Of a DNA stretch of 45,183 bases, positions 6,526 through 14,844 are shown piece after piece. Within the stretch, counting starts at the first letter, position 1. The number at the start of each line of letters is the position of its first letter. The notes below the pieces were generated by a model that worked only from the letters and a program-made list of their open reading frames with translations, made no database searches and was not told the DNA's origin. This DNA comes from Chlorobiota bacterium (lineage in GTDB: Bacteria > Bacteroidota > Bacteroidia > Bacteroidales > F082), in contig JAUVKF010000021.1 of the NCBI GenBank assembly GCA_030596395.1, positions 1-45,183 on the forward strand. Reading direction: 5' to 3'. Both the position numbers and the translations under genes were made by a program.

Positions 6526-8946
6526 TTAAAATATCTTTGGGTATTTCGCCGGCTTGTAGTCGTGCATCGCATTGTATATACTCTCAAAAACCTCCTCGGC
6601 ATTCGGGTTTGAGAAATAATCACCATCAGTACTGTATGCTGCGCGGTGTGGTTTGGCCGTGATTGTTCTCGGGTCTATATCCATGTAATAAAAACCGCCA
6701 TGTTCTTCCACAACGATCTGCATCATATAGGCAGTTGCGCCTCCGGGGACGTCTTCATCAAAGAAAATAACCTTGTTGGTCTTTTTTAAAGATTCGAAAA
6801 TGACTTTATTCGTATCAAACGGAATGAGTGTTTGTACATCAATCAGTTCAACACTTATATCGAAGGATTTTAATTGTTCAACTGCATCTTCAGCAATGCG
6901 GACACAGGAACCATAGGTCACCAGAGTTATATCAGAACCTTCGTTAAGAATTTCGGGAATGCCAGGTGCTGTGGTGAATGATCCGATATTATTGGGATAT
7001 TTTTCCTTCAGGCGGTAACCGTTCAAAGGTTCAATAATAAGCACGGGCTGATCCGATTCGAGGTAAAGATTGTAAAAACCTGCCGCCTGGGTGAGGTTTC
7101 GCGGTACAGCTATATGCATACCACGAATTGAATTGATAACCATTGAAAGCGGCGATCCTGAATGCCAGATGCCCTCCAGTCGATGCCCACGGGTACTTAC
7201 TATTAATGGCGCTTTTTGTCCGCCATTTGTGCGATAGTGTAATGTAGCAAGGTCGTCGCTAAGTACCTGCAACCCATAAAGCAGGTAATCGAAATATTGT
7301 ATTTCGGCAATAGGCCGGAGTCCTCGTGCAGCCATTCCAACTCCCTGTCCGATTATCGTTGCTTCGCGTATCCCTGTATCATAAATCCTGGCAGTGCCAT
7401 ATTTCTCCTGAAGGCCTTCGTAAGTTTGGTTTACCCCACCAATTTTCCCGACATCCTCGCCAAAAATAAGCACACGGTTATTTTTTTCAAGTATCCTGTC
7501 AAAGTTATCGCGTAAGATTTCTCTTCCTGGTACCATTCTCGGGTTTTCATCAAAACCGGGTGGGGTAACTTTAATTTTCTCTGCAGCATATGCCGACTCG
7601 CTGTAAAGGTGCGAGTTGTATCGTTTTCTGTCATCTTCCAGTTCCTTCTCCAGCCAGCTGGTTATATTTGTTTTTAACGAATTAGATGGGTCGCTGCAAT
7701 CATCGCATATCAGGCGCAATATTTTCTTCGCTGATGAAATGATATCTTTTCGTAATGGTTCGCCAACCCTGCTTAAATCCGTTATAATATTGTTGATTGT
7801 ATCTGTTTTAGAACAATTACAAGTAGTAATATCCACCAGGTTTAAAAATTCATCTCTCTTACTAATCAGCGGTTTTTGAAAATTATTCCAGGCATTTTTC
7901 CGGGCTTCGCGTACACTTTTCAGCGCCTCCTTTTCGATAGTATCCAACTCTTCTGCAGTAGCGATATCTTCTTTGATAATCCATTCACGCATATTTAGAA
8001 TGCCATCGCGCGAATCTTCATCCTTAAGTTGTTCCGCTGATTTGTAACGCTCGTGCGATCCCGAAGTTGAATGTCCCTGGGGTTGCGTACAACCCATAAT
8101 ATGGAATAAAACAGGAACGTGCTGCTTGCGACAGATGTCAACTCCTTTTCGGTATGTTTCAATTACTGAAGGGTAATTGTATGCAAAAGCTTTGAAAATA
8201 TAAAATCCATTTGTGTCTTTTTCTTTTTCAAAGCCTTTTAGTATTTCAGAAATATTTCCTTTGGTCGTCTGGTATTCGTTTGGAACGGATATTCCCCAGC
8301 CATCATCCCAAACAGACATTGCCATCGGAACCTGCATAACGCCAGCTGCATTCATGGTTTCAAAAAAGTGGCCTTCAGATGTTGAAGCATCACCAATGGT
8401 GCCGAATGCTACTTCGCTGCCCCTGTTGGAGAACTTCTTGTTTTCAGTTTTTAAATTGTTTTCTTTAAAATATTTTGATGCCAGTGCCAAACCAAGCAAG
8501 CGGGGCATCTGACTGGCAGTAGGTGAGGAGTCAGCGGATGAATTTTTTTGTTTGGTCAGGTCTACCCACTCGCCTTTATTATCAAGGCTTCGTGTTGCAA
8601 AATGATTATTCATCAGCCTGCCGCCATTGGCCGGGTTTGCTTTTGGGTCAGTATCACCATAAAGCATTGCAAAAATTTCTTCCAGAGTTGACATGCCGGT
8701 TGCCAGCATAAAAGTCTGGTCCCTGTAGTAACCGCTCCGCCAATCGCCATCTTCAAAAACCCTGGCCATGGCCAGTTGAGGAACTTCTTTGCCATCGCCA
8801 AAAATCCCAAACTTAGCTTTGCCGGTAAGTACTTCACGCCTTCCGATAATACTTGCATGCCGGCTTTCGTTAGCAAGCCGATAATCATTTAATACCTCTT
8901 TTTTGCTGAGTTTAAGTTTTCTTAATATATCGTTAGTTTTTTGCAT
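6526..8946 (-). CDS. 2-oxoacid dehydrogenase E1, alpha and beta fused
   Basis: 806 residues: the alpha and beta subunits of a thiamine-diphosphate E1, usually separate, are joined in one chain. The alpha half (about 1-350) contains the ThDP/Mg motif GDASTSEGHFFETMN. The beta half (about 470-800) contains FGEDVGKIGG and YFDYLLYGLQVLSDD. It decarboxylates a 2-oxoacid and passes the acyl group to the lipoyl domain of E2; branched-chain (2-oxoisovalerate) substrates are most likely, which would also feed iso-fatty-acid synthesis, but the substrate is inferred. No E2 or E3 gene is adjacent. Start: ATG at 8946; an upstream TTG at 8988 falls inside a likely promoter box. Confidence 0.9.
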   Translation of the reverse strand: MQKTNDILRKLKLSKKEVLNDYRLANESRHASIIGRREVLTGKAKFGIFGDGKEVPQLAMARVFEDGDWRSGYYRDQTFMLATGMSTLEEIFAMLYGDTDPKANPANGGRLMNNHFATRSLDNKGEWVDLTKQKNSSADSSPTASQMPRLLGLALASKYFKENNLKTENKKFSNRGSEVAFGTIGDASTSEGHFFETMNAAGVMQVPMAMSVWDDGWGISVPNEYQTTKGNISEILKGFEKEKDTNGFYIFKAFAYNYPSVIETYRKGVDICRKQHVPVLFHIMGCTQPQGHSTSGSHERYKSAEQLKDEDSRDGILNMREWIIKEDIATAEELDTIEKEALKSVREARKNAWNNFQKPLISKRDEFLNLVDITTCNCSKTDTINNIITDLSRVGEPLRKDIISSAKKILRLICDDCSDPSNSLKTNITSWLEKELEDDRKRYNSHLYSESAYAAEKIKVTPPGFDENPRMVPGREILRDNFDRILEKNNRVLIFGEDVGKIGGVNQTYEGLQEKYGTARIYDTGIREATIIGQGVGMAARGLRPIAEIQYFDYLLYGLQVLSDDLATLHYRTNGGQKAPLIVSTRGHRLEGIWHSGSPLSMVINSIRGMHIAVPRNLTQAAGFYNLYLESDQPVLIIEPLNGYRLKEKYPNNIGSFTTAPGIPEILNEGSDITLVTYGSCVRIAEDAVEQLKSFDISVELIDVQTLIPFDTNKVIFESLKKTNKVIFFDEDVPGGATAYMMQIVVEEHGGFYYMDIDPRTITAKPHRAAYSTDGDYFSNPNAEEVFESIYNAMHDYKPAKYPKIF

Positions 8947-8985
8947 GCTGAATAAGTAAGGTGCAGGTTGTATTAATAAGGAGGG

Positions 8986-8993
8986 CAAATTTA
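8986..8993 (-). promoter_or_regulatory. -7 box for the E1 gene
   Basis: On the minus strand this reads TAAATTTG (TAnnTTTG), 39 bp before the ATG at 8946. No clear -33 element. It overlaps the alternative TTG start, which argues against that start. Confidence 0.4.
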
Positions 8994-9132
8994 GCTAAAA
9001 TGAATCTAATTAAAAAAAAGTCCTGATCTGGAATAAGGAACTTTTTAATATGGTTCAAGATATTATTATTAATTGTTTTGATGATAGAAATAATCCTAAA
9101 TCACTTTAAGCTAAAGATAGCTTGATAAGAGA

Positions 9133-9963
9133 TTACCACTGAATCAGGTAGGTACGGCTCAATAAAACCCGTAAGCCTATTACCAAAACTACTGCCAGTA
9201 TTACCATGAAGAAGGATAAGCCGATATGCCGGTCTTCTTTTTCGAAGAATATTGTTTCATATTGGTTCATCCGGCCAAAGGCTAATAATAAAATAACAGC
9301 CATACTTATCCACCCATACCTTTCCTGGAATAATACAAGTGGTACAAAGTATCCAACTATGATACCAGCACCCAGTATAAAAGGTACAAGAATTTGTGCA
9401 GTAAAAAAGAAGGGGAAATTATCGGGGCTTAATTTCATAAAGTACGAATTAGCAGTATGTGCAATGGGTTTGGCCATCAGGAAACCCGTACTGAGCAAAC
9501 CAAAAAAACCAAGCAAGGCAACCAGCATTTTTTGTGTGTCGGTAAAATACATCCAGTTGAAAACGTGTCCAACTCCCTTTTTAAATAGGTTACCGATCAA
9601 TAATCCTCCGAAAGTGTAGTTTAATGCGATGATGGCAAACCATAATAAGAATATTTTAATTCGGGCTTCTTCCTCGTAAAGCGAATAATAACCAACTATA
9701 CTAATAAGCCCCAAAATAAAAATTAGTATTGGGCCTGCACTGTATATGAGTTTAACTGCATCGTGCGTCCACTCGTAAGGTTCAATATGAAAATAGACCT
9801 GGTTAATGTCAAAACTTACATCATAATCGAATGTGCCGGCTGATAATACAATGGATAATTGATTAATATAAAATATAAAAAGGTATGCCAACACAAATGC
9901 CGCAGTTGAGTTGGCTGCTATTATCCAAAAGTTACGAGGGGTTAATTCTCTTTCTATTCTCAT
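9133..9963 (-). CDS. Polytopic membrane protein of unknown function
   Basis: 276 residues with about seven hydrophobic segments (near 13-32, 72-92, 103-124, 145-163, 187-210, 217-232, 247-266), so an integral inner-membrane protein. The loop after segment 1 (residues 40-66) is probably periplasmic. I recognise no family motif. It starts 43 bp downstream of the oxoamine synthase gene on the same strand and is probably co-transcribed with it, which raises the possibility of a role in handling that lipid. Function unknown. Confidence 0.65.
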   Translation of the reverse strand: MRIERELTPRNFWIIAANSTAAFVLAYLFIFYINQLSIVLSAGTFDYDVSFDINQVYFHIEPYEWTHDAVKLIYSAGPILIFILGLISIVGYYSLYEEEARIKIFLLWFAIIALNYTFGGLLIGNLFKKGVGHVFNWMYFTDTQKMLVALLGFFGLLSTGFLMAKPIAHTANSYFMKLSPDNFPFFFTAQILVPFILGAGIIVGYFVPLVLFQERYGWISMAVILLLAFGRMNQYETIFFEKEDRHIGLSFFMVILAVVLVIGLRVLLSRTYLIQW

Positions 9964-10006
9964 TTAGAACAGTTTAGTGTTTTTCAACACAATTTGTTCA
10001 GCATGC

Positions 10007-11254
10007 TTAGCTAACAGTTTGTTCCTGGATATTTTCCGAATACTCTTTATTTTCGAGTTTCCTTTTTACATCAGCAAATGCATCAATGGTATAATTCACA
10101 TCATCCATTGTGTGAACCGCAGTTGGAATCAATCGGAGCAAAATAATATCTTTGGGAACAACCGGGTAAACAACAATCGAACAGAATATATTATAATTTT
10201 CCCTGAGGTCATAAGTAATTTGTGTTGCTTCACCGACTGTACCACTCAGCATAACGGGTGTTACCGGCGATTCAGTATTTCCAAGATTCAGCCCTTTTGC
10301 TTTTAACCCATCTTGCAATGCAGTTACAATTTTCCATAGGTTTTCGCGATGTTCCGGTTCATCCCTGAGCATTTCCAGACGTTTCAATGCACCAATCACC
10401 ATGGGCATAGGTAATGATTTGGCAAATATTTGTGAGCGCATATTGTATTGTAAATATTTTATAATATTTGCTTTCGCTGCTATAAAGCCTCCAATGCCTG
10501 CCATTGCTTTTGCAAAAGTCCCGAAGTAAAGGTCAACTTCATCCTGTACACCAAAATGTTCATCGGTTCCGGCACCTGTTGGCCCCATTGTTCCAAAGCC
10601 ATGTGCATCATCAATAAAAAGCCTGAAATTATACTTCTTTTTAAGTTCTACAATTGTGTCAAGTTTTCCCAGGTCACCTGACATACCATAAACACCCTCG
10701 GTAATTACAAGAATACCACCACCTGTTTGTTTTACAATCTTGGTTGCCCTCCCAAGTTCTTTTTCCAGGTTTTCCATATTGTTGTGTGGGTACACATAGC
10801 GTTTACCAAAATGCAGGCGCATACCGTCAATAATACAGGCATGAGCTTCCGAATCATAAACGATTACGTCCTTTCTATCAACCATTGCATTAATGATCGA
10901 TACCATTCCCTGGTAACCATAATTTAGCAAATATGCTGCTTCACGATTAACAAATGATGCCAGTTTTTGTTCGAGTTCTTCATGATATTTGGTATGACCC
11001 GACATCATCCTGGCGCCCATCGGATATGCCATGCCCCATTCGGCAGCCGCATCAGCATCGGCTTTGCGAACATCAGGATGATTACCCAGCCCCAGGTAGT
11101 TGTTCAGGCTCCAAACCAGTCGCTCTTTGCCCTGAAATATCATTTTATTCGAAATTGGGCCTTCCAGTTTTGGAAATATATAATATCCTTCGCCCTGATG
11201 AGCGTATTTGCCCAAAGGACCCATGTTTACAATACATTTGTTAAATACATCCAT
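10007..11254 (-). CDS. Alpha-oxoamine synthase family enzyme (sphingolipid or sulfonolipid backbone)
   Basis: 415 residues, a fold-type I PLP enzyme of the alpha-oxoamine synthase family, which condenses an amino acid with an acyl-CoA or acyl-ACP and releases CO2. Visible are SLNNYLGLGNHP (about 49-60), SEAHACIIDG (stacking His), DDAHGFGTMGPTG (PLP Asp-His) and the PLP-lysine segment FGTFAKAMAGIGG. The N-terminus and the segment around GARMMSGHT look more like the cysteate acyltransferases that start capnine synthesis than like Bacteroides serine palmitoyltransferase, as far as I remember those sequences. 2-Amino-3-ketobutyrate ligase or a palmitoyltransferase remain possible. It lies just upstream of a membrane protein. 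Confidence 0.75.
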   Translation of the reverse strand: MDVFNKCIVNMGPLGKYAHQGEGYYIFPKLEGPISNKMIFQGKERLVWSLNNYLGLGNHPDVRKADADAAAEWGMAYPMGARMMSGHTKYHEELEQKLASFVNREAAYLLNYGYQGMVSIINAMVDRKDVIVYDSEAHACIIDGMRLHFGKRYVYPHNNMENLEKELGRATKIVKQTGGGILVITEGVYGMSGDLGKLDTIVELKKKYNFRLFIDDAHGFGTMGPTGAGTDEHFGVQDEVDLYFGTFAKAMAGIGGFIAAKANIIKYLQYNMRSQIFAKSLPMPMVIGALKRLEMLRDEPEHRENLWKIVTALQDGLKAKGLNLGNTESPVTPVMLSGTVGEATQITYDLRENYNIFCSIVVYPVVPKDIILLRLIPTAVHTMDDVNYTIDAFADVKRKLENKEYSENIQEQTVS

Positions 11255-11283
11255 TGATTCTCAATCGTTAAAAATTTAAAGCG

Positions 11284-11291
11284 CAAAAGTA
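11284..11291 (-). promoter_or_regulatory. -7 box for the oxoamine synthase gene
   Basis: On the minus strand this reads TACTTTTG, a full TAnnTTTG match, 29 bp before the ATG at 11254. No good -33 element. It is divergent from the bamD promoter. Confidence 0.45.
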
Positions 11292-11485
11292 ATGAAAATC
11301 GTTAATTGTAAAAGTTTTTGAAAAAGTATTACGATATGTTAAAAAATTGAAAAACAACGATAATCAAATGGATCATCCGGCAAGTTTTATCAATGCTGGA
11401 ACATATAGTAAAATAAGTATGTTAGGCCTGGAAAACTATAATAATAGGGCGAATATCGCGAATAATAATGTCATAATTATTTCGT

Positions 11486-11515
11486 TTTGTACTTCAACAA
11501 TTTATTATACTTTTG
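11486..11515 (+). promoter_or_regulatory. bamD operon promoter, almost touching the start codon
   Basis: -33 element TTTG (11486-11489), 18-nt spacer, -7 box TACTTTTG (11508-11515). The box ends four bases before the bamD ATG. By Bacteroidota spacing, transcription would begin at or next to the A of the ATG, giving a leaderless message. Confidence 0.55.
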
Positions 11516-11519
11516 CCGC

Positions 11520-12317
11520 ATGTTAAAAAGGGCTGTAATTTTAACGTTTATCATTGGTTTATTGTTTGTTACGTTCGGGTGTAAAAATTACCAGAAGGTT
11601 CTCAAAGGCACAAACAATGAGCTTAAATATGAAACCGCTGTTGATTTGTATGAAAATGGTGACTTCAATAAGGCATTGCAGTTTTTTGATTTGTTGAGGG
11701 CTGTTTATCGCGGAACCGAAAAGGGTGAGATGTTAACTTATTACACAGCTAATTCATATTTTCAAACAAAAAGATATACCGTTGCAAGTTATTACTACAA
11801 GCAATACTCGCAAATGTATCCGCGAGGCGAAAAAGCAGAAGAATCGTTATTTTTAAGCGCGTATTGCAATTATTTAAGTTCACCACGGCCCAGTCTTGAT
11901 CAGTCGAATACCTATCTTGCCCTGGAGGAGTTACAGATCTTTATCGATATGTATCCCAAAAGTAGCAGGGTGGAGGAGGCAAATAAGTTGATGGATGACC
12001 TAAGGAAAAAACTGGAGGATAAAGCATACCGGATCAGTAAACTCTATTATCGTATGGAAGATTACCAGGCTGCGATAACATCATTTGAGAATATGCTTGA
12101 TGAATATCCGGATACGGATTATCAAGAAGAGATACTGTATTATATTACAAAAGCTTACTATGATTACGCCGAGAAAAGTGTTTTTAACAAAAAGACGGAA
12201 CGTTTCGAAAAAACCGTTGAGGCATACAATAACTTAATATACTTATATCCGGAAAGTGAGTACATTAAAGACGTTAATCAAATCAATGATGACGCAAGAA
12301 AACAATTGAAAAACTAA
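11520..12317 (+). CDS. bamD: Outer membrane assembly lipoprotein BamD
   Basis: 265 residues with a lipoprotein signal (LLFVTFGC, Cys21) and then five tetratricopeptide-like repeats, including YENGDFNKALQFFDLL, SYFQTKRYTVASYYY and YYRMEDYQAAITSFENML. BamD is an essential part of the BAM complex; it sits on the periplasmic face of the outer membrane and helps BamA insert barrel proteins. Start ATG at 11520 was chosen over the upstream frame because it begins the signal peptide and follows the promoter. First gene of a plus-strand operon with rpoZ, coaBC, DUF4835 and recN. Confidence 0.92.
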   Translation: MLKRAVILTFIIGLLFVTFGCKNYQKVLKGTNNELKYETAVDLYENGDFNKALQFFDLLRAVYRGTEKGEMLTYYTANSYFQTKRYTVASYYYKQYSQMYPRGEKAEESLFLSAYCNYLSSPRPSLDQSNTYLALEELQIFIDMYPKSSRVEEANKLMDDLRKKLEDKAYRISKLYYRMEDYQAAITSFENMLDEYPDTDYQEEILYYITKAYYDYAEKSVFNKKTERFEKTVEAYNNLIYLYPESEYIKDVNQINDDARKQLKN

Positions 12318-12325
12318 TTTTGATA

Positions 12326-12658
12326 ATGGACTATAAAAAGATTAAAACAGAAACAACTGCTGTAACCCGCCAGAAGGACAGGTTTTATGAGCAAACAGGA
12401 AATATTTACGAAACTGTAGTGGTTTTGGCAAAAAGGGCCAACCAGATCGGATTGGAAATTAAACAGGAACTTGATCAAAAAATCGAAGAATTTGCCCCGG
12501 CTACAGATAACCTCGAAGAAATTTTTGAGAACAGGGAGCAAATTGAAATTGCCAAGTTTTATGAGCGGCTTCCTAAACCAAGCTTAATTTCAGTTGATGA
12601 GTTTTTAAACGAACGCATTTATATCAGGAATCCACATAAAGAACACGGTGAATTTTAA
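12326..12658 (+). CDS. rpoZ: RNA polymerase omega subunit, Bacteroidota type
   Basis: A 110-residue Rpb6/omega-like protein. It starts at ATG 12326 (MDYKKIKTE), 8 bp after bamD. TTAVTRQKDRFYEQTGNIYE and VVVLAKRANQIG form the helical core that clamps the beta' subunit; the C-terminal tail FLNERIYIRNP is typical of the divergent Bacteroidota version. The position between bamD and coaBC supports the identification. Its stop overlaps the coaBC start (TAATG), indicating translational coupling. Confidence 0.9.
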   Translation: MDYKKIKTETTAVTRQKDRFYEQTGNIYETVVVLAKRANQIGLEIKQELDQKIEEFAPATDNLEEIFENREQIEIAKFYERLPKPSLISVDEFLNERIYIRNPHKEHGEF

Positions 12659-13863
12659 TGTCCGTGATGCTAAAGGGTAAAAAAATAATTATTGGAATTA
12701 CCGGTAGCATAGCTGCCTATAAAATCCCTTTTTTAGTGCGTTTGCTGAAGAAGCAAGGTGCTGAAGTGCAGGTTATACTTACACCCTTTGCCAAGGATTT
12801 TGTCACCCCGCTTACACTTTCCACCCTTACCGAAAAGCCTGTTCTTATCGATTTTTTTAATGAAAAGGATGGAAGCTGGTGCAGTCATATCGAATTGGGC
12901 CTTTGGGCCGATCTTATTTTATTGGCTCCTTTGTCGGCCAATACCATGGCAAAAATGGCAAACGGTATCGCTGACAACCTGTTGCTAACCACTGTGCTTT
13001 CTGCCAGGTGCCCGGTTTATTTTGCACCGGCAATGGACCTGGACATGTATAAACATCCTTCCACGCATGAGAATATCAAAAAATTGAAATCGTTTGCTTA
13101 CAAACTTATTGAACCGGTAGAAGGGGAGCTTGCCAGTGGCTTGAAAGGAGTAGGCCGGCTTGAAGAACCCGAAATAATTTTTGATATATTAAGTGATGCG
13201 TTTGCCGAAAGCGATACATTGAAAGGTAAACACGTTTTAATTACAGCCGGGCCAACCCACGAGCCTATCGACCCTGTGCGGTTCATTGGAAATCACAGCA
13301 CCGGAAAAATGGGAATCGAAATTGCCAGAGCCTTTGCGAATAAGGGTGCGACGGTTAACCTGGTACTCGGTTCTGTAAGTATGAGCATAGATGAACCTAA
13401 CATTAACGTCATGCAGGTACAGACAGCTGAAGAAATGTATGAACAATGTGTCGCCTTATTTCCTGATGTTAATATTGCAGTACTCTCTGCCGCTGTTGCA
13501 GATTTCAAACCGTCAAAACCTGCAAATAAAAAAATAAAGAAGGAAAAGTCCGTAAGCACAATTAAACTGGAGCCAACACCCGACATACTTGCAGAACTGG
13601 GCAAACAAAAGAAAAACGATCAGATACTTGTGGGATTTGCACTGGAAACAGACAATGAAGAAGCCAATGCCATAAAGAAGCTGAATAATAAAAACCTTGA
13701 TATGATCGTTCTGAATTCATTAAACGATGAAGGTGCGGGTTTTGGGACAGCAACCAACAAAGTGACAATATTTACCAAAAATGGTTCAAAAACAGAAATT
13801 CCTTTAAAAACAAAGGATAAAGTCGCCAGGGATATTGTTGACCAAATCATTGCTTTTATCTAA
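12658..13863 (+). CDS. coaBC: Bifunctional CoaBC (coenzyme A synthesis)
   Basis: 401 residues. The N-terminal half (about 5-180) is the flavin-dependent phosphopantothenoylcysteine decarboxylase, with GITGSIAAYK, the catalytic His in CSHIELG and PAMDLDMY (PAMN in many homologues). The C-terminal half (about 188-401) is the CTP-dependent phosphopantothenate-cysteine ligase, with ITAGPTHEPIDPVRF, NHSTGKMG and AAVADFKP. The segment GELASGLKGVGR has Ser where the Escherichia coli enzyme has its active-site Cys (ACG); I believe this is common in Bacteroidota, but that is from memory. Second coupled gene after rpoZ. Confidence 0.95.
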   Translation: MSVMLKGKKIIIGITGSIAAYKIPFLVRLLKKQGAEVQVILTPFAKDFVTPLTLSTLTEKPVLIDFFNEKDGSWCSHIELGLWADLILLAPLSANTMAKMANGIADNLLLTTVLSARCPVYFAPAMDLDMYKHPSTHENIKKLKSFAYKLIEPVEGELASGLKGVGRLEEPEIIFDILSDAFAESDTLKGKHVLITAGPTHEPIDPVRFIGNHSTGKMGIEIARAFANKGATVNLVLGSVSMSIDEPNINVMQVQTAEEMYEQCVALFPDVNIAVLSAAVADFKPSKPANKKIKKEKSVSTIKLEPTPDILAELGKQKKNDQILVGFALETDNEEANAIKKLNNKNLDMIVLNSLNDEGAGFGTATNKVTIFTKNGSKTEIPLKTKDKVARDIVDQIIAFI

Positions 13864-13878
13864 GCCTGAACGAATCAA

Positions 13879-14775
13879 ATGAATAGATTTCTGATCATAT
13901 TATTCCTTTCACTCTTTATAAAAGGTCTGTTTGCACAGGAGTTTCTTTGTAACGTGCAAATACAGTATAAGCAGGTGCAGGGCGTTGATCCCAGTGTATT
14001 TGAATCGATGGAGAAATCCATATTTGAGTTCATGAGCAACCGAAAATGGTCGGATCAAAATTTTTTGATTGAAGAGCGTATTGAATGCACTATGGTGCTT
14101 ACTATTAACCAGGCAGCTCAGGGTGGGGATGAATTTTCCGGCACATTAAATGTGGTGCTTCAGCGACCGGTTTATGGTACTGATTATAAATCAGTAATCA
14201 TTAACCTGGTTGACAATGACCTGCAGTTTAAATACACCCCTTTCCAATCCATGGAGTATTCAGACAATACATTTACTGATAACCTGACCCAGATTCTTGC
14301 CTATTATGCTTACCTGATGCTGGGACTCGATTTTGATACATTTTCATTATACGGTGGTACACCAATGTTTGAAAAAGCCAATGCTGTAGTGTCGGTTGCA
14401 CAAAACTCAAAATTTAGCGGCTGGCAGGTATTTGAGGGGCCGAAAAACCGCGCCCAGCTGGTTGAAAATATTACCAATTCATCCTACCAGTCGTTAAGGC
14501 AACTGATGTATGAATACCACAGGAAAGGACTGGATGTGATGAGTGATAAGGTTGAGCCGGGCAGGAAGGCTATTACTGCTTCACTTGAGAACTTGAAGTC
14601 AGTATATGACAAAAGACCAAACCTTTATTATTTGCAGGTAATATTGGAGGCAAAACGACAGGAAATAATTGATATTTATTCTGAAGCAACACCGGCTGAA
14701 AAAGTTTCGATGCTCAATATCATGAAAGAAGTTGATCCCCCTTACAGCACCCGTTACGAAGCGGTAATGAAATAA
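13879..14775 (+). CDS. DUF4835 secreted protein (T9SS-associated family)
   Basis: 298 residues with a signal peptide ending LFAQEF. The mature part matches the DUF4835 family: QEFLCNVQIQYKQVQGVD at the start, then FMSNRKWSDQNF, PFQSMEYSDNTFTDNLTQIL and the C-terminal DPPYSTRYEAVM. The family is restricted to Bacteroidota and is nearly always found between coaBC and recN, as here. It has been linked with type IX secretion (the name PorD is used in some databases); I cannot confirm the role from sequence. Probably periplasmic. It starts 15 bp after coaBC. Confidence 0.85.
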   Translation: MNRFLIILFLSLFIKGLFAQEFLCNVQIQYKQVQGVDPSVFESMEKSIFEFMSNRKWSDQNFLIEERIECTMVLTINQAAQGGDEFSGTLNVVLQRPVYGTDYKSVIINLVDNDLQFKYTPFQSMEYSDNTFTDNLTQILAYYAYLMLGLDFDTFSLYGGTPMFEKANAVVSVAQNSKFSGWQVFEGPKNRAQLVENITNSSYQSLRQLMYEYHRKGLDVMSDKVEPGRKAITASLENLKSVYDKRPNLYYLQVILEAKRQEIIDIYSEATPAEKVSMLNIMKEVDPPYSTRYEAVMK

Positions 14776-14844
14776 ATCACCTGTTATCATTTATACCACC
14801 CTCTTTTTTTTAAATTTGTTGTTTGTCGCTATAATCGAATTTTT

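Noticed and set aside
8947-8988. Upstream TTG start for the E1 gene
   Set aside because: The TTG is inside a TAnnTTTG promoter box and adds 14 residues not typical of the family; ATG at 8946 is preferred.
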